Assembly: GCF_004208515.1 (NCBI RefSeq)
Contig: NZ_SGIM01000010.1
Span: forward strand, 62,001-126,000
DNA length: 64,000 nucleotides
Source of the DNA: Acinetobacter halotolerans
GTDB taxonomy: Bacteria; Pseudomonadota; Gammaproteobacteria; Pseudomonadales; Moraxellaceae
Direction of reading: 5' to 3'
A model generated the notes under the pieces. The model made no database searches and was not told the origin of the DNA. It saw only the letters and a program-made list of their open reading frames with translations. Shown in pieces: positions 1-9,163 of this stretch (positions are counted from its first letter, which is position 1; every line of letters begins with the position of its first letter). Both the position numbers and the translations under genes were made by a program.

Positions 1-270
1 CAGAACAACACAAACAATTAGATAGTAGGCCGAGAACAAAAGGCCTGCCAATAAAAAAATCAGACTCAGCGTGCACATTGTCCAGTATAGGTAATTCTTG
101 ATATACAGGTTTTGCTCGCCATCCCAGTGTTTTAAGGTATTAATTAAAAGTTCTGGTGAGGGTTGTTTCTCTAGCAATTGGCGAATGGCCTCAATATTTT
201 TTAAGGTCGACTGATTATGAGTAGATTGATTTTGAAAAGTTTTTTTAATTTTATTGGATATGAATGGCAT
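1..270 (-). CDS. Partial hypothetical membrane protein (N-terminal 90 residues)
   Basis: Reading the minus strand from an ATG at 268-270 gives an open frame that runs off the left edge of the window. It begins MPFISNKIKKTFQNQ. The first 60 or so residues are polar and helical, and a strongly hydrophobic stretch (about residues 69-90, ending LLFSAYYLIVCVVL) looks like a transmembrane segment. It lies downstream of queA on the same strand but is separated from it by a terminator-like hairpin. No family is recognised. No clear ribosome binding site is visible, so the start is the first ATG only. Confidence 0.55.
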   Translation of the reverse strand, partial: MPFISNKIKKTFQNQSTHNQSTLKNIEAIRQLLEKQPSPELLINTLKHWDGEQNLYIKNYLYWTMCTLSLIFLLAGLLFSAYYLIVCVVL

Positions 271-297
271 AGTTTTTTAGATAATCATTCTGAAAAA

Positions 298-323
298 ATA
301 GGCTAAACCATGATTTAGCCTAT
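298..323 (-). terminator. Rho-independent terminator of queA
   Basis: A perfect 10-bp inverted repeat (ATAGGCTAAA / TTTAGCCTAT) with a 6-nt loop is followed on the minus strand by a run of T. It starts about 10 nt after the queA stop codon. Confidence 0.8.
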
Positions 324-332
324 GAGTGATAT

Positions 333-1367
333 TTATGCGAGTTGATCAATCAACATCGCATCGCCATAGCTAAAGAAGCGATAGCGTTGTTCAACGGCAT
401 GCTGATATGCCGCCAAAATATTATTCCGATTTGATAGGGCGGAAACAAGCATCAATAGCGTGGACTCAGGTAAATGGAAATTAGTAATCAAACGATCCAC
501 CATGCAGAACTGATAACCTGGGTAGATAAAGATTTGAGTGTCACCTGTCCACGCTGCAATTTTACCACCATTTGCTTGCGCTGCACTTTCTAAGGCACGT
601 GTCGCAGTTGTGCCAACGGAAATCACTTTATTGCCTCGTGCTTTGGTTGCTAAAATTAAATCAATCGTCGCTTGCGGTACATCACACCATTCACTGTGCA
701 TAATATGGTTACTAATGTCTGTGGTGCGAACTGGCATGAAGGTTCCCGCACCAACATGCAAAGTGACAAAAGTTTTTTGAATGCCTTTTGCTGCCAATTT
801 TGCTAACAAATCTTGGTCGAAATGTAAGCTTGCAGTCGGAGCAGCTACACTGGCGATTTTTTCAGGATCATGAAAAACCGTTTGATAACGTTCAGTATCA
901 ATCTCTTCAGCTTCACGATTGAAATAAGGTGGAATCGGTAACTGACCGTATTGATCCAACACCGACAAAATTGGCTGTGAAAATTTCACCACAAATAGAT
1001 TTTCGTGGCGACCTTGTACGGTCACAGGAACTGCATCTTCACCAATATACAGTTCTGCGCCTGCTTTAGGTGAGTTGCTCGATTTGATATGGCAATGTGC
1101 TGTATGCGTATCCAACATACGTTCAACCAAAACTTCGATAGCACCGCCAGTGGCACGTTTTCCTTTTAATCGTGCTTTCATGACTTTAGTGTCATTCAGA
1201 ACCAGTAAATCACCATCTTCCAATAAATCTAAAATATCGGTAAAAGCATGGTCGTGATATTGACCTTGTGCATCGATATGCAATAAGCGTGATGCGCTAC
1301 GGCTTTCTAATGGGTAGCGAGCGATAAGTTCATCTGGAAGATCAAAAGAAAAGTCGGAGAGTTGCAT
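333..1367 (-). CDS. queA: S-adenosylmethionine:tRNA ribosyltransferase-isomerase QueA
   Basis: QueA transfers and rearranges the ribosyl moiety of SAM onto 7-aminomethyl-7-deazaguanine in tRNA, the penultimate step of queuosine synthesis. The protein (344 aa, close to the usual 345-356) shows family signatures: [15 protein letters not shown] at the N-terminus, [12 protein letters not shown] in the middle, and [23 protein letters not shown] near the C-terminus (read here in two parts). The ATG at 1367 (MQLSDFSF) is chosen over an upstream ATG that adds only six uncharacteristic residues. In many bacteria tgt follows queA; here a small membrane-protein gene follows, separated by a terminator. 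Confidence 0.96.
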   Translation of the reverse strand: MQLSDFSFDLPDELIARYPLESRSASRLLHIDAQGQYHDHAFTDILDLLEDGDLLVLNDTKVMKARLKGKRATGGAIEVLVERMLDTHTAHCHIKSSNSPKAGAELYIGEDAVPVTVQGRHENLFVVKFSQPILSVLDQYGQLPIPPYFNREAEEIDTERYQTVFHDPEKIASVAAPTASLHFDQDLLAKLAAKGIQKTFVTLHVGAGTFMPVRTTDISNHIMHSEWCDVPQATIDLILATKARGNKVISVGTTATRALESAAQANGGKIAAWTGDTQIFIYPGYQFCMVDRLITNFHLPESTLLMLVSALSNRNNILAAYQHAVEQRYRFFSYGDAMLIDQLA

Positions 1368-1494
1368 ACATCTAAAACATTGCAAAAAATTGGGCGTAGT
1401 ATAGTCTTTTTTGTGTTTTTTCGCTGAGCTTGATGTTTATAGCTAAAAAAATATCTGAATGATTTAAAAGTGAGCAATAAGTGATGGATGGGGT

Positions 1495-1522
1495 TTGACA
1501 ATAAAATCAAACAGGTTATGAT
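1495..1522 (+). promoter_or_regulatory. Sigma-70 promoter of tRNA-Leu
   Basis: TTGACA (1495-1500) and TATGAT (1517-1522) are separated by 16 bp and lie 25 bp upstream of the mature tRNA 5' end. This is a near-consensus promoter. Confidence 0.85.
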
Positions 1523-1547
1523 ACGCAACACAAAGCATCGCACTCTT

Positions 1548-1634
1548 CCCGAGGTGGTGAAATTGGTAGACGCGGCGGACTCAAAATCCGCTGTCAGAGA
1601 TGACGTGTCGGTTCGAGTCCGACCCTCGGGACCA
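1548..1634 (+). tRNA. tRNA-Leu (anticodon CAA)
   Basis: An 87-nt class II tRNA. The acceptor stem pairs CCCGAGG with CCTCGGG, followed by discriminator A and an encoded CCA. The D-arm contains GAAATTGGTAGACGC, the anticodon stem GCGGA/TCCGC encloses the loop CTCAAAA (anticodon CAA, reads UUG), there is a long variable arm typical of leucine tRNAs, and the T-loop is GGTTCGAGTCC. It is a single gene, not part of an array. Confidence 0.97.
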
Positions 1635-1645
1635 AGATTCAAAGA

Positions 1646-1679
1646 CCCCAAGCTGGTATTAAAGGCTTGGGGTTTTTTT
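1646..1679 (+). terminator. Terminator of tRNA-Leu
   Basis: CCCCAAGC and GCTTGGGG form a perfect 8-bp stem with an 11-nt loop, followed by seven T. It lies 11 nt after the tRNA CCA end. The remaining ~230 bp to the next gene hold no other recognisable feature. Confidence 0.9.
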
Positions 1680-1908
1680 GTGGCGATTAAAAATGTTAGT
1701 CTAAGAAGCTTGTTTAATTTTTACTCTAGTTTAGGTCATGGTTACTTTATAGCCATAGGCGTAAATTTTTTGAAGAATAATCAGGATCTGTTGTCATTTT
1801 AATCGTTCATTATGTTATGCCTCGTACTGTTTAGGATTGCTTAAGTCTAAAACCCTTGAGTCGTCAGTATTTGTGTAATGTCAGCAGATCCTATGAAAAG
1901 GATAAATA

Positions 1909-2271
1909 ATGAAGCCGTATCAAAGAGCTGCACTTGCTTTGGCAGTACTAAAGCTAGAAACCAATAACACAAAACGCAATATCTATGATTATACTCAGTC
2001 TTGTTATCCTCGAATTTCAGGTCATGCTGATAAAGCGTGCATAAAGTTTTTTGATTATGATCGAAATACCTATTTTGAGGGGCGGTTTAATGACGGTGAA
2101 TATCGTCTTTATGACTACGGGCATGGTGAATACATCTCGATAAAACAAAAATCTGCTGGTTGTTACGAGGGGTATCATTATGGAAGCGGTCGTTATTATT
2201 CGATTGCATGTCAGGGAAATAAGGTGAGTTTTTACGATTATGGCACCGCGCTTTACTATAACTTTGCCTAA
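1909..2271 (+). CDS. Hypothetical small aromatic-repeat protein
   Basis: This 120-residue protein belongs to no family I recognise. It is preceded by a good ribosome binding site (AAAGGA, 8-9 nt before the ATG). After a short hydrophobic N-terminus (AALALAVL), an aromatic-x-aromatic motif recurs about every 20-22 residues: YDY at 26-28, FDY at 48-50, YDY at 68-70, YHY at 89-91 and YDY at 109-111, mostly followed by G and another aromatic pair. Four cysteines (32, 44, 85, 101) could form disulfides. The pattern suggests a small repeated beta structure, possibly exported, but that is inference. It stands alone between the tRNA and a kinase gene and is followed by a hairpin with a T run. Confidence 0.7.
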   Translation: MKPYQRAALALAVLKLETNNTKRNIYDYTQSCYPRISGHADKACIKFFDYDRNTYFEGRFNDGEYRLYDYGHGEYISIKQKSAGCYEGYHYGSGRYYSIACQGNKVSFYDYGTALYYNFA

Positions 2272-2359
2272 AAAGACTTTTATCTTCTAATGACTTGATA
2301 AATTTCATTCTTTCTATATCTTCTTGTGAAGAACATTTAAGACAGTAATCCTGACAAAG

Positions 2360-2386
2360 AGCAGTGATTTATGGCTGCTTTTTTTT
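2360..2386 (+). terminator. Probable terminator after the aromatic-repeat gene
   Basis: A 5-bp stem AGCAG/CTGCT with a 10-nt loop is followed by eight T. The stem is short, so confidence is moderate. Confidence 0.5.
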
Positions 2387-2448
2387 GTTATTGATTACAT
2401 TTGTTTTCTGCTTTGTCCTCGCAAAAGCTTTCGTCTATTTAGTTCCTG

Positions 2449-2482
2449 TTTCATCAAATATTTATGTTAATATTTGATGAAA
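2449..2482. repeat. Perfect 14-bp inverted repeat upstream of the orphan histidine kinase
   Basis: TTTCATCAAATATT (2449-2462) and its exact reverse complement (2469-2482) flank a 6-nt spacer. It lies about 137 bp upstream of the kinase start and downstream of the preceding gene's terminator. It could be an operator or an AT-rich hairpin; nothing adjacent decides between them. Confidence 0.6.
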
Positions 2483-2618
2483 TTTCACGTTTTGTTTCGA
2501 AATAATGAGAAGCATTTATTGCCTTTTATGTTAAACTTTGTTAATACTAGGTGATAGTTGTCACATTTTCCTAATAAAACGTAAGCAACCGTATAATGAT
2601 AATATTCGAGAGGCGGGC

Positions 2619-3890
2619 ATGGCTATTCAATTATTAGAATTACAGCAGGCCGAGAAGTTAAGTGCTTGTAAGATTTCTTTGTCTTTAGGTCTAAACACTG
2701 AACAGAACTTAATTGAACAATTTCTGCAATTCAATTGTAAATTGATGCAGGCCAGTACCGCATTGCTTTCTTTTCACCAAGAGCCTTATCTTTGGCACCG
2801 TTGTCCTGAAAAATTACAAGCAGTTGATTCTACTACGATTGCAAAAAGTCTTAATACTTTATTTGTCAATGATGATCTGATCGATCATCAACATCCCCGA
2901 TATCCGACTTTACTGGCTTTCTTGAACGTATTTAAACGTAAAGTTCAAAGTGCGATTGCACTGCATCTCAGACATCCTGATCAAACCTCTTTGGGTTACG
3001 TGGTGTTATTTGATGAGGATGCACAAGCGTTTAGTGAATTGCAAAAGCAACTTTTACAAGCACACTGCGTTAATTTTATGCAACAGCTTGAATTGAAATT
3101 TAGCCATGATGAATTAAAAGAATTATACGAACAAGAAGCGGCGTTGAACGTAAGTAAAACCAAATTCTTTTCGATCATTTCACATGACTTACGTGCTCCA
3201 TTTCATGGCTTACTTGGCTTTTCTGAAATACTGGCAAAAGAACGCGATACCTTAGATGAATCAAGTATTCAAAATATCGCTGACTATCTCCATGAAACAT
3301 CTCAATCAACTTATAACTTATTGGAAAGCTTATTGAATTGGGCAATGGCAGAGGGTGGTCGTTTTGTTTATCACCCGATTAATTTTAAGTTGCGGCAAAT
3401 TACCAATATTGTCACTGATATCTTAAAAACATTGGCTTTGAAAAAGCATATTGAATTGGTCAATGAAGTCGATGAAAACTTAACTGTATATGCCGATATG
3501 AATATGATCACCTCTGTGATTCAGAACTTGGTTTCAAATGCCTTGAAATTTACTGACGTGGATAGTGCTGGAAAAGTCTTTATTCGAGCGCAAAGCAAGG
3601 GTGACCATGTGGAAATTTGTGTTAAAGACACGGGTTTGGGTATGACTCAAGCACAAATAAAAGATTTATTTCAACCCCGCATTACCGTTAGTTTAAAAGG
3701 GACAGCTGGGGAGAAAGGCGCTGGTTTGGGACTTGCCTTGTGTAAACGGTTCGTGGAAATGAATCTTGGTGAAATTAGTGCGAGCTCGAAGGAAGGCGGA
3801 GGTACTCAATTTACCGTCCTTTTACCTGCTGCACGTGAACACGTAGATTCATGCATCGAACAGCATAAAAGCCAAGAAAAATTGGTCTAA
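2619..3890 (+). CDS. Orphan sensor histidine kinase
   Basis: A 423-residue cytoplasmic-looking kinase with no predicted transmembrane segment. An N-terminal region of about 170 residues resembles a GAF-type sensory domain by position and composition only. It is followed by a short coiled linker, a HisKA domain with the phospho-acceptor His189 in SIISHDLRAPFHGLLGF, an N box (IQNLVSNALKFT), G1 (DTGLGM) and G2 (GAGLGLALC). The ATG at 2619 is preferred because GAGAGGCGGGC lies directly upstream and a TATAAT sequence (2592-2597) lies inside the longer TTG-initiated frame beginning at 2538. No response regulator gene is adjacent; glnE follows after about 60 bp, so co-transcription is possible. Confidence 0.85.
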   Translation: MAIQLLELQQAEKLSACKISLSLGLNTEQNLIEQFLQFNCKLMQASTALLSFHQEPYLWHRCPEKLQAVDSTTIAKSLNTLFVNDDLIDHQHPRYPTLLAFLNVFKRKVQSAIALHLRHPDQTSLGYVVLFDEDAQAFSELQKQLLQAHCVNFMQQLELKFSHDELKELYEQEAALNVSKTKFFSIISHDLRAPFHGLLGFSEILAKERDTLDESSIQNIADYLHETSQSTYNLLESLLNWAMAEGGRFVYHPINFKLRQITNIVTDILKTLALKKHIELVNEVDENLTVYADMNMITSVIQNLVSNALKFTDVDSAGKVFIRAQSKGDHVEICVKDTGLGMTQAQIKDLFQPRITVSLKGTAGEKGAGLGLALCKRFVEMNLGEISASSKEGGGTQFTVLLPAAREHVDSCIEQHKSQEKLV

Positions 3891-3951
3891 AGAGATTTTA
3901 AAGATAAGCATGTAACTGATATAACTAGAAAGGTCTACAGACCTCATTAAG

Positions 3952-6723
3952 ATGACATTAGTCGAGCTTTTTTATATGAATGCAGAACAGCTACAAAAAA
4001 CCTTAGTTGCCAGTCAGTATGCTGAACAAGTTTTAAATTTATACCCAATACAATTAGAACAAGATTATGCCGAAGATCAATTCCTTTGCGCGCTCTCGAC
4101 AGAAAGTATTTTTCAAAAGGTTCAAGCTGCCGTTGCAGAGATCAGTGATGAACAAGCATGGATGAAAACGCTTCGTATTTTACGTGCCAAATTGATGTTT
4201 CGATGGATTTGGCAAGATGCCAATCAGCTGACGGATGTGGTTACGCTGACTCGTGAGCTTTCCGACTTTGCAGATGCCAGTATTTGTGCTGCGAAAGCCT
4301 TTGCACGTGCACCTTTGATTGCCAAGCATGGTGAACCGATCGGTTATTCTGGTCAGGTGCAAGATCTGATTGTCATCGGTATGGGTAAGCTTGGTGCACA
4401 GGAACTCAACCTTTCTAGCGACATTGATTTGATTTTTGCCTTTGATGAACAAGGTGAAACCAATGGTCGTAAGTGTATTGATGTGCAACAGTTTTGTATT
4501 TTATGGGGACAGAAACTCATTTACTTACTTGATCACATTAGCGCTGAGGGTTTTGTGTTTCGCGTGGATATGCGGTTACGTCCGTGGGGAGATGGTTCCG
4601 CACTGGCCATTAGCCACATAGGTTTAGAAAAATATTTAAGTCAGCATGGTCGGGAATGGGAACGCTATGCATGGATTAAAGCGCGGGTAATTACTGGTGG
4701 AAAAGAGGGTGCCGATTTAATGGCGATGGCACGCCCTTTTGTGTTCCGTCGTTATGTTGATTATTCTGCATTTGCTGCGATGCGTGAAATGAAAGCCATG
4801 ATCGAGCGTGAGGTGATGCGCCGTAATATCGAGGATGATATTAAGCTCGGTGCCGGGGGGATTCGTGAAATTGAGTTTATCGTACAGGTGTTCCAGTTAA
4901 TTTATGGTGGATCAAGACGAGAGTTGCACGATCGCCAATGCTTGGTCAATTTGCAGCATTTGGCTCAGGCGGAACTATTGGATCAACAGGCGGTGTCGGA
5001 TCTTGAAGATGCATATCTATTTCTAAGACGCGTCGAACATGCGATCCAAGCACTCAATGATCAGCAAACACAATCTTTACCAACTGAGCCTGAACTTAGA
5101 CAACGCATGTTGGACACTTTGGGCTTTGCGGATTGGTCATCATTTTTAAATGTTCTGAATCAGAAGCGCGATAAGGTTAAAGTCCAATTTAAACAATTGA
5201 TTCAAGAAAACGAATTTTCTGAACCGGTTGATGATTTTGAGCAGTTGGAACAGCAGCTCAATACGGTATTGGATGATGATGCACAAAAACTGATTCAGAA
5301 CTTCTGGCATGGGCAAGCTTTAAAGAAAATTCCTGCAAGTGCACTCGAACGCTTAAAGAAGTTTTGGCCACATTTGATTGAAGCGATTTTACAGTCTGAT
5401 CAGCCGCAAATGGCGTTGTTACGTTTGATGCCTTTGGTTGAGTCGGTACTGCGCCGTACTGTGTATTTGGTTATGTTGATGGAAAGCCGTGGTGCTTTGC
5501 AACGCTTGGTGAAAATGGCAACGGTGAGTCCGTGGATTTGTGAGGAGTTAGCACAATATCCAGTATTGCTCGATGAATTCTTGTCGATGGACTTTGGTTT
5601 ACCCTTACGTAAAGACTTAGAGGATTCTCTACGCCAGCAATTACTGCGTATCGAGATTGATCAAGTTGAAGATCAAATGCGTGTGTTGCGTTTATTCAAA
5701 AAGAGCAACGTTTTAACCGTGGCTGCTAGTGATGTATTGGCTGAAAGTCCATTGATGAAAGTTTCAGATGCCCTAACCGATATCGCGGAGGTCAGCGTAC
5801 AAGCAACCTTGAATCTGGCCTATGAAGCGGTTGCGCAACGACATGGTTATCCGATGGGGAGCAATGGACAGCGTTGCAGTCTAGATGTAAAAGGCTTCAC
5901 TGTGATTGGCTATGGCAAGCTCGGCGGAATTGAACTGGGTTATGCCTCTGACTTGGATTTGGTGTTTATTCATGCCTTTGAAGAACAAAGCGAAACGGAT
6001 GGCAGAAAGCGTATTAGTGGTGCTGAGTTTGCGATTCGTGTAGCACAGAAATTTATGTCACTCATGACCACGCAAACTTTGGATGGACGTGTCTATGAAA
6101 TTGATACTCGTCTAAGGCCTTCAGGTGAGGCTGGGATGTTGGTCACTAGCCTGAAAGCCTTTGAGCAATATCAACAAAAACATGCATGGTTATGGGAGCA
6201 TCAAGCTTTGGTGCGTGCTCGTTCGATTGCAGGTGATTTGCAGCTATGCCAGCACTTTGAAGAGGTCCGGTGCAAAATCCTCACTCAAGTTCGAGATGAA
6301 AACGTAGTTCGTGAAGAAGTGATCAAAATGCGCCAAAAAATGAAAGATCATTTGGGTTCATCTTCTGAGCAAAAAAAACATGGCATTTTTCATTTAAAAC
6401 AGGATGCGGGTGGTATCGTTGACATTGAATTTATGGCACAGTATGCAGTGCTTGCATGGAGTGGGACGAATACAGATCTCGCCCATTTTTCCGACAATGT
6501 GAGAATTTTAGAGGATGCTGCTAAAGCAGGCTGCTTATCCAGTGAAGATGCCACAGCATTAATACAAGCTTACCTCCGTGAACGAGCTGAGAGTCACCGT
6601 CTAGCGCTTGCAAATCAATCGATGCAAGTCAATGCTGCGGATTGGCACGATACCCGCGAGATCGTTTGCAAGTTATGGCAAAGATTAGTTGATCCAACTG
6701 CAATAGCATTGGAAAGTGAATAA
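3952..6723 (+). CDS. glnE: Bifunctional glutamine synthetase adenylyltransferase/deadenylase GlnE
   Basis: GlnE adds AMP to, or removes it from, glutamine synthetase in response to PII, tuning nitrogen assimilation. The 923-residue protein (E. coli 946) has the two expected nucleotidyltransferase domains: GMGKLGAQELNLSSDIDL at about residues 143-160 and GYGKLGGIELGYASDLDL at about 652-670, each with the Asp-x-Asp metal ligands, and each followed by a PII-uridylyltransferase-like helical domain (GAGGIREIEF; DAGGIVDIEF). The start is uncertain: ATG 3952 and ATG 3976 both lack a strong ribosome binding site. A short inverted repeat, AGGTCT/AGACCT, lies at about 3931-3944. ilvE starts 25 bp downstream. 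Confidence 0.96.
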   Translation: MTLVELFYMNAEQLQKTLVASQYAEQVLNLYPIQLEQDYAEDQFLCALSTESIFQKVQAAVAEISDEQAWMKTLRILRAKLMFRWIWQDANQLTDVVTLTRELSDFADASICAAKAFARAPLIAKHGEPIGYSGQVQDLIVIGMGKLGAQELNLSSDIDLIFAFDEQGETNGRKCIDVQQFCILWGQKLIYLLDHISAEGFVFRVDMRLRPWGDGSALAISHIGLEKYLSQHGREWERYAWIKARVITGGKEGADLMAMARPFVFRRYVDYSAFAAMREMKAMIEREVMRRNIEDDIKLGAGGIREIEFIVQVFQLIYGGSRRELHDRQCLVNLQHLAQAELLDQQAVSDLEDAYLFLRRVEHAIQALNDQQTQSLPTEPELRQRMLDTLGFADWSSFLNVLNQKRDKVKVQFKQLIQENEFSEPVDDFEQLEQQLNTVLDDDAQKLIQNFWHGQALKKIPASALERLKKFWPHLIEAILQSDQPQMALLRLMPLVESVLRRTVYLVMLMESRGALQRLVKMATVSPWICEELAQYPVLLDEFLSMDFGLPLRKDLEDSLRQQLLRIEIDQVEDQMRVLRLFKKSNVLTVAASDVLAESPLMKVSDALTDIAEVSVQATLNLAYEAVAQRHGYPMGSNGQRCSLDVKGFTVIGYGKLGGIELGYASDLDLVFIHAFEEQSETDGRKRISGAEFAIRVAQKFMSLMTTQTLDGRVYEIDTRLRPSGEAGMLVTSLKAFEQYQQKHAWLWEHQALVRARSIAGDLQLCQHFEEVRCKILTQVRDENVVREEVIKMRQKMKDHLGSSSEQKKHGIFHLKQDAGGIVDIEFMAQYAVLAWSGTNTDLAHFSDNVRILEDAAKAGCLSSEDATALIQAYLRERAESHRLALANQSMQVNAADWHDTREIVCKLWQRLVDPTAIALESE

Positions 6724-6748
6724 TAGTGAAAAAAATGGAGTATGTGCG

Positions 6749-7675
6749 ATGAGTTTGGCTGATCGTGATGGTTTTATTTGGCAAGATGGAAAAATGGTTG
6801 ATTGGCGTGATGCAAAGATTCACGTCTTAACACATACGCTACATTATAGTATGGGTGTGTTTGAGGGGGTTCGTGCTTATGAAACTCCGAATGGTACAGC
6901 AATCTTCCGTTTGCAAGATCATACTAAACGCTTATTAAATTCAGCAAAAATTTATCAAATGAATGTTCCATTTGATCAAGCGACTTTGGAACAAGCACAA
7001 ATTGATGTCGTTCGTGAAAACAAACTTGCATCATGCTATCTACGTCCATTGATTTGGATTGGTTCTGAAAAATTAGGTATCGCTGCAACGGATAATACTG
7101 TTCATGCTGCGGTTGCTGCTTGGGGCTGGGGTGCGTATCTTGGTGAAGAGGCGATGGCGCGCGGTATTCGTGTAAAAACTTCGTCGTTTACCCATCACCA
7201 TCCAAACGTGACCATGTGTAAAGCAAAAGCTTGTGGTAACTATACAGTGTCAATCTTGGCACACCAAGAAGTTGCCCGTGCAGGTTATGACGAAGCAATG
7301 TTACTTGATCCACAAGGTTTCGTTTGCCAAGGCGCAGGTGAGAACGTTTTCTTGATCAAAGATGGCGTGTTACATACCCCTGATTTGGCTGGTGGCGCAC
7401 TTGAAGGGATTACCCGTCAAACAGTGATGACCATTGCTAAAGATCTTGGTTATGAGATCGTTGAGCGTCGTATTACCCGTGATGAATTCTATATTGCTGA
7501 TGAAGCTTTCTTCACTGGTACAGCTGCTGAAGTAACCCCAATCCGTGAATATGATGACCGTGAAATCGGTTGTGGTTCACGTGGTCCGATCACCACTGAA
7601 ATTCAAAAGACTTTCTTTGATGCTGTTCAAGGCCGTAATGATAAATATGCGCATTGGTTGACTTATATTAAATAA
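6749..7675 (+). CDS. ilvE: Branched-chain amino acid aminotransferase IlvE
   Basis: This PLP enzyme catalyses the last transamination in leucine, isoleucine and valine synthesis. It is 308 residues long, matching the class IV family (E. coli 309). The Schiff-base lysine is Lys160 in CKAKACGNY, and the phosphate-binding region includes GAGENVFLIKDG and TGTAAEVTPI. The ATG at 6749 follows GGAG by 10 nt; an upstream in-frame ATG at 6716 overlaps glnE and is unlikely. The gene marks the left boundary of the OC locus in Acinetobacter. A strong terminator follows. Confidence 0.97.
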   Translation: MSLADRDGFIWQDGKMVDWRDAKIHVLTHTLHYSMGVFEGVRAYETPNGTAIFRLQDHTKRLLNSAKIYQMNVPFDQATLEQAQIDVVRENKLASCYLRPLIWIGSEKLGIAATDNTVHAAVAAWGWGAYLGEEAMARGIRVKTSSFTHHHPNVTMCKAKACGNYTVSILAHQEVARAGYDEAMLLDPQGFVCQGAGENVFLIKDGVLHTPDLAGGALEGITRQTVMTIAKDLGYEIVERRITRDEFYIADEAFFTGTAAEVTPIREYDDREIGCGSRGPITTEIQKTFFDAVQGRNDKYAHWLTYIK

Positions 7676-7692
7676 GCATAAACCAGTCGATT

Positions 7693-7718
7693 AAGCGAAG
7701 CTCAGGCTTCGCTTTTTT
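7693..7718 (+). terminator. Terminator of ilvE
   Basis: AAGCGAAGC and GCTTCGCTT form a perfect 9-bp stem with a 4-nt loop ending in a T run. It separates ilvE from the OC locus, so ugd must have its own promoter. Confidence 0.9.
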
Positions 7719-7830
7719 ATTGCCTAGAATTTTATGATTGAGCTGTCAACAGATTGCAATCAAAGCATCATCAATCTTTCATTTAACTCGGCTACGTTGA
7801 TCTCTAAGCACAATTAAAAAAAGAGAAACA

Positions 7831-8991
7831 ATGAAAATTACGGTGGTTGGAGCAGGCTATGTAGGCTTATCAAATGCCTTGTTATTTTCTAAACAACATG
7901 ACGTTATGGTATTAGATATTGATCAAACAAGGGTTAAGCACATCAATCAAAAAGTTTCACCGATTAGCGATACCTGTATCCAAAGTTATTTATCTGAGGC
8001 TCATCTAGAAGCCACATGTGATAAAGAATTGGCTTATCAGCATGCAAAGTTGATTATTATTGCCACACCCACCAATTACAATCCAGACACCAATTACTTT
8101 GATACATCGAGTATTGAAACAGTGATCACGGATATTCAAAGCATCAATCCCAAAGCGCTCATGGTGATCAAATCTACAGTACCCGTAGGTTATACCGCTG
8201 AAATCTCGAAAAAGCTAAATTTGAAGAACTTACTTTTTTCACCAGAGTTCTTAAGAGAAGGACAGGCCTTACAGGATAATCTTTATCCGTCACGGATCAT
8301 TGTCGGTGAAAAATCTAAGCGTGCTGAGAAAATCGCCAAGTTGTATCTTAAAGCAACGATTAAAAAAGACGCTGTGTTGCTTTGTGTGGATTCGACCGAA
8401 GCGGAAGCGATTAAACTGTTTTCGAATACTTATTTGGCGATGCGAGTGGCTTTCTTTAATGAACTCGATACCTATTGTTTGAAGAATAAGTTGAGTGCTT
8501 TAGATATTGTTACAGGTGTTGGTTTGGATCAGCGTATTGGTGATCACTATAACAATCCATCTTTCGGTTATGGCGGCTATTGTTTGCCGAAGGATACCAA
8601 ACAGTTGTTGGCCAATTATCATGATACGCCACAAGAGTTGATTTCAGCGATTATTCGTTCTAACCAAACCCGTAAACAGGCAATTATTGAGGATATTTTG
8701 AGTCGTGGTGTGACCAGTGTTGGCGTTTATCGGCTGACCATGAAAGCAAATTCTGATAATTTCAGAGAATCCGCAGTCCATGATGTCTTGCAGGGATTGG
8801 CAGATGCTGGCATAAAAATTGTGATCTATGAGCCAACTTTGGCAGTGAAAGAATACATGGGACATTCTGTTGAACCCAGTTTACAAAAGTTCAAATCGGC
8901 ATCTGACCTTATTATTGTAAATCGTATGGTTTCGATGTTTAGTGATGTCATGGAGAAAATTTATAGTAGAGACTTGTTTGGGGTGAACTAG
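7831..8991 (+). CDS. ugd: UDP-glucose 6-dehydrogenase
   Basis: Ugd oxidises UDP-glucose twice with NAD+ to UDP-glucuronate. The protein is 386 residues, the same size class as E. coli Ugd (388). It has the N-terminal Rossmann motif GAGYVGLS, the substrate motif SPEFLREGQALQDN, KSTVPVG, and the catalytic Cys251 in FGYGGYCLPKDTKQL. It opens the plus-strand block of the OC locus after the ilvE terminator. In A. baumannii, ugd is usually described in the capsule (K) locus, so a copy here suggests a dedicated UDP-GlcA supply for lipooligosaccharide, or a locus-specific paralogue. Confidence 0.95.
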   Translation: MKITVVGAGYVGLSNALLFSKQHDVMVLDIDQTRVKHINQKVSPISDTCIQSYLSEAHLEATCDKELAYQHAKLIIIATPTNYNPDTNYFDTSSIETVITDIQSINPKALMVIKSTVPVGYTAEISKKLNLKNLLFSPEFLREGQALQDNLYPSRIIVGEKSKRAEKIAKLYLKATIKKDAVLLCVDSTEAEAIKLFSNTYLAMRVAFFNELDTYCLKNKLSALDIVTGVGLDQRIGDHYNNPSFGYGGYCLPKDTKQLLANYHDTPQELISAIIRSNQTRKQAIIEDILSRGVTSVGVYRLTMKANSDNFRESAVHDVLQGLADAGIKIVIYEPTLAVKEYMGHSVEPSLQKFKSASDLIIVNRMVSMFSDVMEKIYSRDLFGVN

Positions 8992-9163
8992 TGTTCAGTC
9001 TAGTAAAGCAGCGTCTAAATAATGCTAGTCGTTTGACGAATTTATAATAATCAATTTAATCATGCCTATGCTAAGATAGCTTAACATTCGGTGCATACTA
9101 TTTAAGACTTTGTATCATCAAGAATCAAAGTAAAAATATTATCTCAGGTATTAGGGTTATCAG

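Noticed and set aside
1548..1908. tRNA-Leu as an integration site for a genomic island
   Set aside because: No integrase, no repeated tRNA 3' end and no foreign gene block follow; only a small gene and housekeeping genes.
8300..8482. Short frame inside ugd
   Set aside because: It is a +2 shadow of ugd with no independent support.
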